From NCBI GenBank assembly GCA_937871605.1, contig CALMRM010000136.1, forward strand, positions 1 through 6,693: a stretch of 6,693 nucleotides of DNA. The letters are read 5' to 3'. The notes beneath the pieces are model-generated. The model had not been told where the DNA came from. It was given only the letters and a program-made list of their open reading frames with translations, and made no database searches. Shown piece after piece: positions 1 through 6,150 of this stretch. The stretch comes from an uncultured Terriglobus sp. (lineage in GTDB: Bacteria > Acidobacteriota > Terriglobia > Terriglobales > Acidobacteriaceae). A program made the position numbers and the translations under genes. The first letter of the stretch is position 1. Every line of letters begins with the position of its first letter.

Positions 1-41
1 CCGTCCGCTAGTATGCGCCGTCCGTCAGTATGCGCCGTCCG
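1..41. repeat. 17-base tandem repeat, about 2.4 copies
   Basis: Two full 17-base units occupy 1-17 and 18-34 and differ only by CT versus TC at positions 8-9 of the unit. A third, partial unit of 7 bases (ccgtccg) follows at 35-41. The repeat covers the last codons and the stop of the sugar transferase gene (stop at 25-27) and runs to the left edge, so more copies may lie outside. On the minus strand each full unit spells codons for Asp-Gly-Ala-Tyr followed by a stop, first TGA and then TAG in a shifted frame. This is read directly from the sequence. Its origin by replication slippage is inferred. Confidence 0.85.
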
Positions 42-753
42 CGTTCACCACCTGGGTCATTGTCCGCAAGATAAGCCGGATGTCGCCCATCAGAGACCAG
101 GTTTCCACGTAGTGCCGGTCAAGCGCCACACGCTCGTCGTAGGTGAGGGTCGATCGACCGGAGGCTTGCCATAAACCGGCCAGTCCTGGCTTGACCGCCA
201 GGTAGTAGCTGAAGTCCGAGCCGTACTTCTGAGCTTCCGCGGCCACAATCGGGCGCGGGCCCACAAGTGACATACGACCCGTGAGGACGTTCCAAAGCTG
301 CGGCAACTCATCGAGGGAGGACTGCCTCATGAACCGGCCCAGCGGCGTGATGCGTGGATCGTTGCGCAATTTGTGGTTGGCGGCCCACTCCGCTCGCTGC
401 TCAGGATGGTCCGCCAGGTGCTGCTCCAGAACTTCCTGCGAGTTTGTGCACATGGTGCGGAACTTCCACATGGAGAAGAAAATGCCGCCTTTGCCGATAC
501 GACGGTGTGAGAAGAACACTGGGCCGGGCGAACTAAGCACCACGCTCAGAGCGAGCACGATGCACACGGAGACAATCACCGGGGAGGCCAGCACAATCAG
601 GAGGATGTCGAGGGCGCGCTTGACCACTGCATAGGAAAAGCGGCGCGCGGGTGAACTCACCGTCACACGACGCTCCACGCCCGCTGTCGGCGTGCTCGCT
701 GGAAAGCTCAACAAAACGGGCGAGGCGCTGCCTATTTGCTCGTTTGACTCCAT
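25..753 (-). CDS. ExoY/WbaP-type undecaprenyl-phosphate sugar-1-phosphate transferase (bacterial sugar transferase family)
   Basis: This protein is predicted to start repeat-unit assembly by moving a sugar 1-phosphate from a nucleotide sugar to undecaprenyl phosphate at the inner membrane. It has 242 residues from ATG 753. One hydrophobic segment lies at about 45-74 after the basic KR, followed by SPGP at 75-78, WKFRTM at 96-101, the SLDELPQLWNVL block with the catalytic Asp-Glu pair at 148-149, VGPRP at 164-168 and KPGLAGLWQ from 188. It is a small single-domain enzyme of ExoY size, lacking the four-helix N-terminal region of WcaJ or full WbaP. An in-frame GTG at 789 would add 12 residues but has a weak ribosome site; ATG 753 has AGGGG four bases upstream. 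The substrate sugar cannot be read from the sequence. The hydrophilic Ser/Pro/Thr-rich first 35 residues are not part of the conserved domain. Its stop codon lies in a 17-base tandem repeat. Confidence 0.93.
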   Translation of the reverse strand: MESNEQIGSASPVLLSFPASTPTAGVERRVTVSSPARRFSYAVVKRALDILLIVLASPVIVSVCIVLALSVVLSSPGPVFFSHRRIGKGGIFFSMWKFRTMCTNSQEVLEQHLADHPEQRAEWAANHKLRNDPRITPLGRFMRQSSLDELPQLWNVLTGRMSLVGPRPIVAAEAQKYGSDFSYYLAVKPGLAGLWQASGRSTLTYDERVALDRHYVETWSLMGDIRLILRTMTQVVNADGAY

Positions 754-757
754 CCAT

Positions 758-762
758 CCCCT
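758..762 (-). promoter_or_regulatory. Ribosome binding site that favours ATG 753
   Basis: The minus strand reads AGGGG four bases before the ATG at 753, a better site than anything before the upstream in-frame GTG at 789. A second, out-of-frame ATG starts at 757 inside the spacer; it opens only a shadow frame. Confidence 0.5.
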
Positions 763-840
763 GCGTACATGGCCGCTGTACGTTGTCACGATTTTTCTAG
801 AACCTCATAGGTGCTCGACTGTGGCAAAGCCTGACCCGCT

Positions 841-860
841 GCCGCAGGGCGGCGTCCGCC
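841..860 (-). other. Two mutually exclusive GC-rich hairpins in the gmhB-sugar transferase gap
   Basis: On the minus strand GGCGG-ACG-CCGCC (860-848) and GCCGC-CCT-GCGGC (853-841) can each form a five-base-pair GC stem, and they share the middle bases. Neither is followed by a U-tract, so they do not look like intrinsic terminators. They lie about 90 bases before the sugar transferase start. They may be chance in GC-rich DNA. Confidence 0.3.
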
Positions 861-884
861 AACGTAGTACCCATGAAAGCCTCG

Positions 885-900
885 GCTGTATTCTTACAGC
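885..900 (-). other. Small perfect hairpin just after gmhB
   Basis: On the minus strand GCTGTA-AGAA-TACAGC forms six perfect pairs with a four-base loop, nine bases after the gmhB stop. It is followed by CGAGGCTTTC, which has only three T residues, so it is at best a weak terminator or an mRNA 3'-end stabiliser. Its position right after a stop codon is the main argument for a role. Confidence 0.4.
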
Positions 901-909
901 ATACCCGTC

Positions 910-1518
910 CTAATCAGGACCCGGAGTTTTACGGAGTGTTGCGCTCAGTACCCCTTCCACGGCGGCCAGCGCGTTGACATGGTGGTACGGAAATTTCACC
1001 GGGCAGGGGCCGGGTTCTGTACTCTCCAGTAAAAACAGGGTTCGCAGGCCAGCGGCGTGCCCTGCGAGCAAGTCCGTGCAGCGATCGCCCACCAGGATGG
1101 AGCGGGACAAATCGAGGCCATGCTCTCTGGCGGCGCGAAGCAGCATGCCAGGCTGAGGCTTGCGGTCCTCGCTTTCGCGCCGGTACTTGCCCAACCCGTG
1201 CACCGGGTGGTCCGGACAGAAATACACGGCATCCAAAGCCGCCCCCTCCGCGGCCAGTTCCCCTGCGATATGTCCCATCAAACGGTAGAAGTCGGCCTCG
1301 GTGTACAGGCCTCGGCCAATCCCGGCCTGGTTCGTTACAACGCAGCAGAAGTAGCCCGCGGCATGGGCTGTTCGCAAGAGGCTGGCGATACCAGGCACCA
1401 GACGGCAGTCCTCTGGCCGGTAGAGGTAGTCCACTTCTTCATTGATCACGCCGTCGCGGTCCAGAAACAGTGCTGGACGTAACGTGCTGCCTGAAGAGCC
1501 ACTTTTCGATACAAACAT
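910..1518 (-). CDS. gmhB: GmhB-like HAD phosphatase (D-glycero-D-manno-heptose 1,7-bisphosphate 7-phosphatase) with altered zinc site
   Basis: GmhB enzymes remove the 7-phosphate of heptose bisphosphate in the cytoplasm during ADP- or GDP-heptose synthesis. The 202-residue protein has HAD motif I DRDGVIN with nucleophile D20 and acid/base D22, motif II VVTNQAGIGRG with T62-N63, the R119-K120-P121 stretch of motif III, and motif IV GD at 144-145 with D149. Known GmhB proteins bind zinc through C-x-H and C-x-C. Here, at the same 15-residue spacing as I recall for the E. coli protein, only C101 is kept; the others are D103, S116 and D118. The histidinol-phosphatase half of HisB is a relative, so the exact substrate is less sure than the fold. 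The first 14 residues, rich in Ser and Gly, precede the domain. ATG 1518 has no good Shine-Dalgarno sequence. The gene stands apart, with gaps of 335 and about 150 bases on its two sides. Confidence 0.85.
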   Translation of the reverse strand: MFVSKSGSSGSTLRPALFLDRDGVINEEVDYLYRPEDCRLVPGIASLLRTAHAAGYFCCVVTNQAGIGRGLYTEADFYRLMGHIAGELAAEGAALDAVYFCPDHPVHGLGKYRRESEDRKPQPGMLLRAAREHGLDLSRSILVGDRCTDLLAGHAAGLRTLFLLESTEPGPCPVKFPYHHVNALAAVEGVLSATLRKTPGPD

Positions 1519-1534
1519 GTACCAGAAACGATGA

Positions 1535-1629
1535 TTTTGAGCGCAAAAAGGGTGTAATGGAGCTCGTTTCGCCTGCTTTTAGCGCCTTCGTGCCTCTATT
1601 TGTGCTGCTAACTGCGGTGTTTTGAGCGC
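1535..1629. repeat. Spaced short direct repeat TTTT(G)AGCGC, three boxes 42-43 bases apart
   Basis: ttttgagcgc occurs at 1535-1544 and 1620-1629, and the related ttttagcgc at 1577-1585, giving spacings of 42 and 43 bases. Boxes two and three are each followed 23-24 bases later by similar text (tgtgctgct at 1601, tgtgccgcc at 1643), which hints at decayed tandem units of about 43 bases. The first unit shows little beyond the box itself. Confidence 0.4.
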
Positions 1630-1703
1630 TCCTTGCGCATTCTGTGCCGCCAGTCACAACCGCAGAGAGGAACCCGCTTCGCTAATACTTATGTCCGTCA
1701 TTT

Positions 1704-1724
1704 CCACAGCTCGGCAGCTTGTGG
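1704..1724. other. Hairpin with one bulged base
   Basis: Read on the minus strand, CCAC-A-AGCT pairs with AGCT-GTGG around a GCCG loop: eight base pairs with one bulged A. No U-tract follows on either strand. It lies 19 bases from the second hairpin at 1743-1772 (1724 to 1743), so the two could form one structured RNA element. Confidence 0.4.
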
Positions 1725-1742
1725 CGCGAGCCCACAACCACT

Positions 1743-1772
1743 TTGCACCCGGACGTTTCATCCCAGGCGCAA
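1743..1772 (-). other. Ten-pair hairpin with G-U wobbles on the transcribed strand
   Basis: In minus-strand RNA, UUGCGCCUGG pairs with CCGGGUGCAA across a ten-base loop: eight Watson-Crick pairs and two G-U pairs. In plus-strand RNA the same two positions would be A-C mismatches, so the fold suits the strand on which the operon is transcribed. It begins about 80 bases after the rmlD stop. The bases after it (AGUGGUUGUG) are not a U-tract, so it is not a typical intrinsic terminator. Confidence 0.45.
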
Positions 1773-1853
1773 GCGAGGATTTTCAGGCGAAGGGGAAAAC
1801 CGCGCAACAGCACCAGTGGCGATGTGAGGCTACAGCGTTCGGTTGGAGGTACG

Positions 1854-2813
1854 TTAGGCCATCCGAACGAGTGCTGTCTGCAGATCCGTGGCTGCTAACC
1901 CTCGCAGTGCCTCTGCGAGAGACTGGCGCCAGTGGGGCAGGCGGATGCCGAAATTGGCGTGCAGCTTGTCACAGTTCAGGCGCGAGTTCAGGGGGCGTCG
2001 CGCAGGAGTCGGATAGTCCGCGGTGACGATTGGCACCACGGCAGGCGGCTCCATCCCATGCTGCACGTGCAGGTAGTCGCGGACGGCATCTGCTAGCCCG
2101 GCCCACGTGGTTTCGCCCGCTCCTGCGCAGTGGTACACGCCGGTGCGGCCCAGCAGCGCGCCGCGCAGGGTGCCATCCGGCGACCCCGCCTCGGCCTGCT
2201 GCACCATGGCAAGCGCCGCAGCGGCAAGGTCCGCGGCAGACGTGGGCGCGCCGTGCTGATCGCCCACGATACGCAGTGGTTCTGTGCGGGTGCTGAGCAG
2301 GCGCAGCATGGTGCGCACGAAATTCTTGCCGCCGTCGCTGTACACCCACGATGTGCGCAGCACAATGGAGGGCAGGGCGCTGGCACTGAACGCGTCCGCC
2401 ACTGCCTGTTCGCCCTGCAGCTTGGTGGTGCCATAGACGTTCAGCGGGCCGGTGGGGTCCGTCTCCACCCAGGGCCGCTCGCCACTGCCGTCGAACACGT
2501 AGTCGGTAGAAAAATGGATCAGGCCCGCACCGCACCGGACTGCTTCCTCCGCCAGCACGCCAGGCGCAACCGCATTGGCAGCATGGGCAGCCGCAGGGTC
2601 CGACTCCGCTGCGTCCACCGCCGTATACGCTCCACAGGAGACGATCCAGCGGGGCTCTGCCGCGCGTACGGCGGCGCGGATGCTCTCCGCCCGCTCCAGA
2701 TCCAGCTGTGCTCGCGGGGGCAGCACGAGCTCTATCCCAGGCAGCGCGTTTCCAAACAGCCGGGCCACCGCGGCACCCACCTGGCCAGACGCGCCGGTGA
2801 CCAGCACCCTCAT
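1854..2813 (-). CDS. rmlD: dTDP-4-dehydrorhamnose reductase
   Basis: RmlD carries out the last step of dTDP-L-rhamnose synthesis in the cytoplasm: NAD(P)H reduction of dTDP-4-keto-L-rhamnose. The 319-residue protein has the nucleotide-binding TGASGQVG at 6-13, AYTAVDAAE at 62-70, the FSTDYVFDG signature at 101-109, the short-chain dehydrogenase pair Y127 and K131 in YGTTK, RTSWVY at 153-158 and the substrate-side RRPLNSRL at 282-289. This is a little longer than the usual length of about 290-300. The start ATG at 2813 overlaps the rmlA stop as ATGA and has GGAG six bases upstream (2823-2820). An upstream in-frame start at 2849 would add 12 residues lying inside rmlA and is unlikely. It is the last gene of the overlapping unit; no rmlC follows it. 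Confidence 0.96.
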   Translation of the reverse strand: MRVLVTGASGQVGAAVARLFGNALPGIELVLPPRAQLDLERAESIRAAVRAAEPRWIVSCGAYTAVDAAESDPAAAHAANAVAPGVLAEEAVRCGAGLIHFSTDYVFDGSGERPWVETDPTGPLNVYGTTKLQGEQAVADAFSASALPSIVLRTSWVYSDGGKNFVRTMLRLLSTRTEPLRIVGDQHGAPTSAADLAAAALAMVQQAEAGSPDGTLRGALLGRTGVYHCAGAGETTWAGLADAVRDYLHVQHGMEPPAVVPIVTADYPTPARRPLNSRLNCDKLHANFGIRLPHWRQSLAEALRGLAATDLQTALVRMA

Positions 2814-3706
2814 GCCGGGCTCCACTGGATGTCGTCGCGCACCAGCCATCGCAGGTACTCGCCATAGCTGCTCTTGCCGTAGTTGCTGGCCAGCGTGTTC
2901 AGCTGCGCGGCGTCGATCCAGCCCATGCGGTAGCTGATCTCTTCCGGGCAGGCGACCTTGAGCCCCTGGCGCTTTTCGATGGGGTGGATAAAGACGGAGG
3001 CCTCAAGCAAGGAGTCGTGCGTTCCCGTGTCGAGCCATGCGATGCCGCGGCCCATGACCTGCACCTGCAGCCGGTTCTGCCGCAGATACCAGAGGTTCAC
3101 GTCGGTGATTTCCAGCTCGCCCCGTGGCGAAGGCTGGATGCCCTCCGCGCACTGCACCACGTCGGGCCCGTAGAAGTAAATGCCGGTCACGGCATAGCGT
3201 GACTTGGGTTCCTTTGGCTTCTCCTCGAGCGAGACGGCACGGCGCTGCTTGTCGAACTCGACGACACCGTAGCGCTCCGGGTCGGTGACGGCGTAGGCAA
3301 AGACATGGCCACCGCCCTCGCGGGTCGCCTTGTCTGCCGTGGCGCGCAGGGAACGGTGGAGGTCGTGGCCGTAGAAGATGTTGTCGCCCAGCACCAGGCA
3401 GCAGCTGCTGCCCGCGAGAAAGTCCTTGCCAATCAGAAAGGCCTGCGCCAGCCCGTCTGGGGAGGGCTGTACGGCATACTGCAGGTTCAAACCCCAGGCA
3501 CCGCCATCGCCCAGCAGTTGCTGAAAACGTGGCGTGTCTGCCGGTGTCGAAATAATGAGGATGTCACGGATGCCTGCCAGCATCAGCGTGCTGAGCGGGT
3601 AGTAAATCATGGGCTTGTCGTAGACCGGCAGCAGTTGTTTGCTGACGGCCTGCGTGACCGGGTGTAACCGGGTGCCGGAGCCACCGGCGAGGATGATGCC
3701 CTTCAT
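2810..3706 (-). CDS. rmlA: Glucose-1-phosphate thymidylyltransferase
   Basis: RmlA joins glucose 1-phosphate to dTTP to give dTDP-glucose, the first and usually feedback-inhibited step of the rhamnose pathway. The 298-residue product is typical in length. It has the signature GGSGTRL at 9-14 region, SKQLLPVYDKPMIYYP at 22-37, LGDNIFYG at 106-113 with the metal-binding Asp108, EEKP at 161-164, and WLDTGTHDSLL from 224 with the second metal-binding Asp226. The start ATG 3706 overlaps the rmlB stop by four bases (ATGA) and has AGGGG four bases upstream. A longer in-frame start at 3886 would add 60 residues that are a shadow of rmlB and share nothing with the family, so it is rejected. Translational coupling with rmlB is likely. 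Confidence 0.97.
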   Translation of the reverse strand: MKGIILAGGSGTRLHPVTQAVSKQLLPVYDKPMIYYPLSTLMLAGIRDILIISTPADTPRFQQLLGDGGAWGLNLQYAVQPSPDGLAQAFLIGKDFLAGSSCCLVLGDNIFYGHDLHRSLRATADKATREGGGHVFAYAVTDPERYGVVEFDKQRRAVSLEEKPKEPKSRYAVTGIYFYGPDVVQCAEGIQPSPRGELEITDVNLWYLRQNRLQVQVMGRGIAWLDTGTHDSLLEASVFIHPIEKRQGLKVACPEEISYRMGWIDAAQLNTLASNYGKSSYGEYLRWLVRDDIQWSPA

Positions 3707-4842
3707 CGTGCCCCTGTCTCCGTGGGTGCCTCTGCACCCGTCCCGTTGGAAGTGCGCGCGCCGTAGTTGGTATCGATCCAGTCGCGATAGGCGCCGCTGG
3801 TCACGTTTTTGACCCAGGTCTGGTGTGCGAGGTACCACTCTACGGTGCGGCGCAGGCCGGTGCCAAAATCCTGCGTGGGAAACCACTCGAGCTCGCGCTG
3901 GATCTTGCGGGCGTCGATGGCATAGCGCCGGTCGTGGCCGGGGCGATCCGTGACAAAGGTGATCTGTTCCTCGTATGGCCGGTTGGCGGGTGCTAGCTCG
4001 TCCAGCAGGGCGCAGATGGTCTGCACCACGTGGAGGTTGGCCTGCTGATTGTTGCCGCCCACGTTGTAGGTTTCGCCCACGGTGCCGCGCGCGAGCACGG
4101 TCTCGATGGCGGAGCAGTGGTCCTCCACGTACAGCCAGTCGCGCACCTGCTGACCGTCGCCGTAGACGGGCAGCGGCTTGCCCGCGAGCGCGTTGCCGAT
4201 GACGAGTGGGATCAGCTTCTCAGGAAATTGAAACGGGCCGTAGTTGTTGGAGCAGTTGGTGATGAGCGTGGGCAGGCCGTAGGTGTGGTGCCAGGCACGG
4301 ACCAGGTGGTCGCTGCTGGCTTTCGACGCGGCATACGGGCTGTTGGGCGCGAAGGGCGTGTCCTCGTGGAAGGGCGGATCGTCCGGGCCGAGTGTGCCGT
4401 ACACCTCATCGGTCGAAACGTGCAGAAAGCGGAACAGGTCGCGCTCCTCGCCCTGCAGTGTCGCGAGGAACTCACGGGCGCACTCCAGCAGGTTGAAGGT
4501 GCCGTCGATGTTGGTCTTGAGAAAGGCGCCCGGGCCCAGGATGGAGCGATCCACGTGGCTCTCTGCGGCAAAGTGGACGACCGCGCGCGGGCGGTGGTCG
4601 CGCAGCAACTGCCGGACAAGATCGCGGTCCAGGATGTCGCCTTGCACCAGCGTGTGGCGCGGGTCATCGGCCACGGCGCGCAGATTGTGCGGGTTGCCGG
4701 CGTAGGTGAGTGCGTCCAGCGTCAGTACGGGACCCGCCGCAGCGTCGCGCAGGTGCCGCAGCACGAAGTTGGAACCGATAAAGCCTGCGCCACCCGTGAC
4801 CAGCAGGGGAGCGACGCCGCGTATCGTTGTCTGTTGGTGCAT
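3703..4842 (-). CDS. rmlB: dTDP-glucose 4,6-dehydratase
   Basis: RmlB turns dTDP-glucose into dTDP-4-keto-6-deoxyglucose in the cytoplasm using bound NAD. The 379-residue protein shows TGGAGFIGS at 16-24, FAAESHVDRS at 91-100, the STDEVYG block with catalytic Thr144, Asp145 and Glu146, Tyr170 and Lys174 in YAASK, and the substrate-binding NCSNNYGPFQFPEKLIP from 196. PGHDRRYAID at 321-330 matches the C-terminal domain. Family members are usually near 350 residues; the excess is mostly an unconserved tail (TSNGTGAEAPTETGAR). ATG 4842 has AGAGG only about three bases away; an in-frame GTG at 4854, overlapping the previous stop as GTGA, would add four residues and cannot be excluded. The frame is open to 4899, but the extra residues there are shadow of the preceding gene. 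rmlA overlaps its stop. Confidence 0.97.
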   Translation of the reverse strand: MHQQTTIRGVAPLLVTGGAGFIGSNFVLRHLRDAAAGPVLTLDALTYAGNPHNLRAVADDPRHTLVQGDILDRDLVRQLLRDHRPRAVVHFAAESHVDRSILGPGAFLKTNIDGTFNLLECAREFLATLQGEERDLFRFLHVSTDEVYGTLGPDDPPFHEDTPFAPNSPYAASKASSDHLVRAWHHTYGLPTLITNCSNNYGPFQFPEKLIPLVIGNALAGKPLPVYGDGQQVRDWLYVEDHCSAIETVLARGTVGETYNVGGNNQQANLHVVQTICALLDELAPANRPYEEQITFVTDRPGHDRRYAIDARKIQRELEWFPTQDFGTGLRRTVEWYLAHQTWVKNVTSGAYRDWIDTNYGARTSNGTGAEAPTETGAR

Positions 4843-4850
4843 AATCCTCT

Positions 4851-6149
4851 TCACGCTAGCAGTTCGGTGTCCAGCCAAGTGCTTTGTGGTAACTGGCATG
4901 GCTCTGTTTCAGTGTAAGTGGCTTCTACGTTCCGCCCAGGTAAGCCAAAGAGGAAGACCATATAAGTAAACCAATAGAACGCCATTACGGGGATGAAGTT
5001 AATGGCTCCGTCTGACGTGGAGATGAGCGCGTAGGTGAGCAGACCTTTTAGCGCAGCACGCCGGTAGCGGTCCTGCAACGCACGTCGGTCAAACAGCAGC
5101 AGAAGCAGCGGCGACAGTAATAGCAGCGTGATTGCGGCAGAGCCTACATAGCCAAGGACGTTCACTGCAGACAGGTATGTGATTTCTGTAAAGAAGAATG
5201 TGCTGGCTGTGTCTGGGAAGAGCGACGCGGAACCCAGGTGCGTAAACTGCGCGGTTCTGCCACCCAATGTTGGATCAAGCAGGAAGCCATTTTGCTGACG
5301 AACACCAATGAGGTGTGACAGGAGGAAGAAGGTTGGCGCTACCGTCAGCAGGATGACCGTGCTCCAAGCGGCTTTTCCCAAACGCAGTACGGGGAAGTAA
5401 CGTCGCTGCTGGATGACCGACGCGATCAGCGACAGGATCAGGTCAAACAGCAGTCCTGCCCAGACGGTCCGGCTCAGCGTCAGGAACAGTGCGCCGCGTA
5501 CCGTCCATCGTTGCCAACGCTTGGGTGTTATCTCTTCAAACAACCGCAATACCGTTAGCGTCGCCGCGCCATATAGATTCCCATTGTTATACGTGGAGAT
5601 GAGCTTAAAGAAGTTACCCCGGGCAATGTTCTTGGTGTATGCGAAGTCATCGACATCGCCCGCATTTACGGTGAGGTACGGTATTTGGATCCAGGAGCCG
5701 GTCAGCGGTCGCCAGAAGAAAAGAAAAATGCCGAACAGGGCGGCAGCGAGCACGCACCGTTGTAGCCACTTGATAAAGACTTCGCGCTGTACAAGCGGCA
5801 GCATCGGTGGGTAGAACCAGAGAAAAAGCGCGGGAAGGAATGAAAGGCTGGTGACTGTACTTACAAACCCGCCGAGGTACTGCAGACCGTATGCCACCGC
5901 GGCGTAGAAGACAACAAGCGAAAAGGGAGCGATAAAAAAGAAAGCCGCAAACTGGCGCCGTACATATAGAACCTTTGCAAAGAGGAATCGATAGGGCGCA
6001 AAGACCAGCACAGACGCAAAAAGCAAGAGGTAGCCCCAAGTGATTGGAAAGACGCCAACCCGTATGCCGCCCTTGGGAAAGACCACCAGCGCAACACACA
6101 GTACCGCCGCTGCAGCCGTCGCTATCGGATGCCGTGGTTTCCGGGTCAA
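4851..6149 (-). CDS. Polytopic O-antigen polymerase/ligase-like membrane protein (Wzy/WaaL type)
   Basis: This 432-residue protein is mostly hydrophobic, with about ten candidate membrane segments (for example near 9-25, 36-52, 69-88, 97-118, 131-147, 216-246, 262-282, 322-353 and 370-402). The family link rests on weak but ordered features: STYNNGNLYG at 185-194, the basic turn and TLSRTVWAG at 224-232, then GGRTAQF at 296-302 in a likely periplasmic loop, as in O-antigen ligase and polymerase proteins. It would join repeat units or attach glycan in the periplasm; which of the two cannot be told. I place the start at TTG 6149, one base after the previous stop, because GAAAGGG lies five bases upstream. 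The longest frame starts at 6275 but would overlap the chain-length gene by 125 bases and begin with non-membrane shadow sequence. Position between wzz-like and rml genes favours polymerase. Confidence 0.75.
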   Translation of the reverse strand: MTRKPRHPIATAAAAVLCVALVVFPKGGIRVGVFPITWGYLLLFASVLVFAPYRFLFAKVLYVRRQFAAFFFIAPFSLVVFYAAVAYGLQYLGGFVSTVTSLSFLPALFLWFYPPMLPLVQREVFIKWLQRCVLAAALFGIFLFFWRPLTGSWIQIPYLTVNAGDVDDFAYTKNIARGNFFKLISTYNNGNLYGAATLTVLRLFEEITPKRWQRWTVRGALFLTLSRTVWAGLLFDLILSLIASVIQQRRYFPVLRLGKAAWSTVILLTVAPTFFLLSHLIGVRQQNGFLLDPTLGGRTAQFTHLGSASLFPDTASTFFFTEITYLSAVNVLGYVGSAAITLLLLSPLLLLLFDRRALQDRYRRAALKGLLTYALISTSDGAINFIPVMAFYWFTYMVFLFGLPGRNVEATYTETEPCQLPQSTWLDTELLA

Positions 6150-6150
6150 G

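Larger units (their letters stand above)
1519..1853. other. 335-base gap between rmlD and gmhB without a convincing gene
   Basis: No frame on either strand shows a protein I recognise. A 34-codon minus-strand frame starting near 1762 has no ribosome site and no family likeness. The gap holds two hairpins (1704-1724 and 1743-1772), an 8-base palindrome GAGCGCTC at 1624-1631, and three TTTT(G)AGCGC boxes at 1535, 1577 and 1620. I found no good sigma-70 promoter and no hairpin followed by a U-tract. It is the only long break in an otherwise tight gene cluster, so a promoter for gmhB, a terminator for the rml unit, a dispersed repeat or a decayed gene are all possible. Confidence 0.6.

Noticed and set aside
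1..41. Tandem repeat as a CRISPR array
   Set aside because: The units abut directly with no spacers and are only 17 bases long.
1516..1552. Sigma-70-like promoter (TTGCGC, 18 bases, GTACAT) just before gmhB
   Set aside because: Both boxes match the consensus poorly and the -10 would run into the start codon.
1439..1657. Minus-strand frame of 72 codons crossing the gmhB start
   Set aside because: It is out of frame with gmhB and overlaps its conserved N-terminal coding region; no family likeness.
1742..1773. Hairpin 1743-1772 as an intrinsic terminator of the rml operon
   Set aside because: The stem is good but no U-tract follows on the minus strand.
1622..2026. Plus-strand open frame (134 codons) reaching into the rmlD-gmhB gap
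   Set aside because: It overlaps the 3' end of rmlD by about 170 bases, has no clear ribosome site, and its sequence has no recognised domain; the part in the gap covers the hairpins.
2130..2867. Plus-strand open frame (245 codons) opposite rmlD
   Set aside because: It is the antisense shadow of RmlD, with Arg/Gly/His-rich composition and no family likeness.
4030..4917. Long plus-strand open frame (295 codons) opposite rmlB
   Set aside because: It lies antisense to a fully recognised RmlB, has no recognisable motif and is Ala/Val/Arg-rich as expected for the complement of a GC-rich gene.
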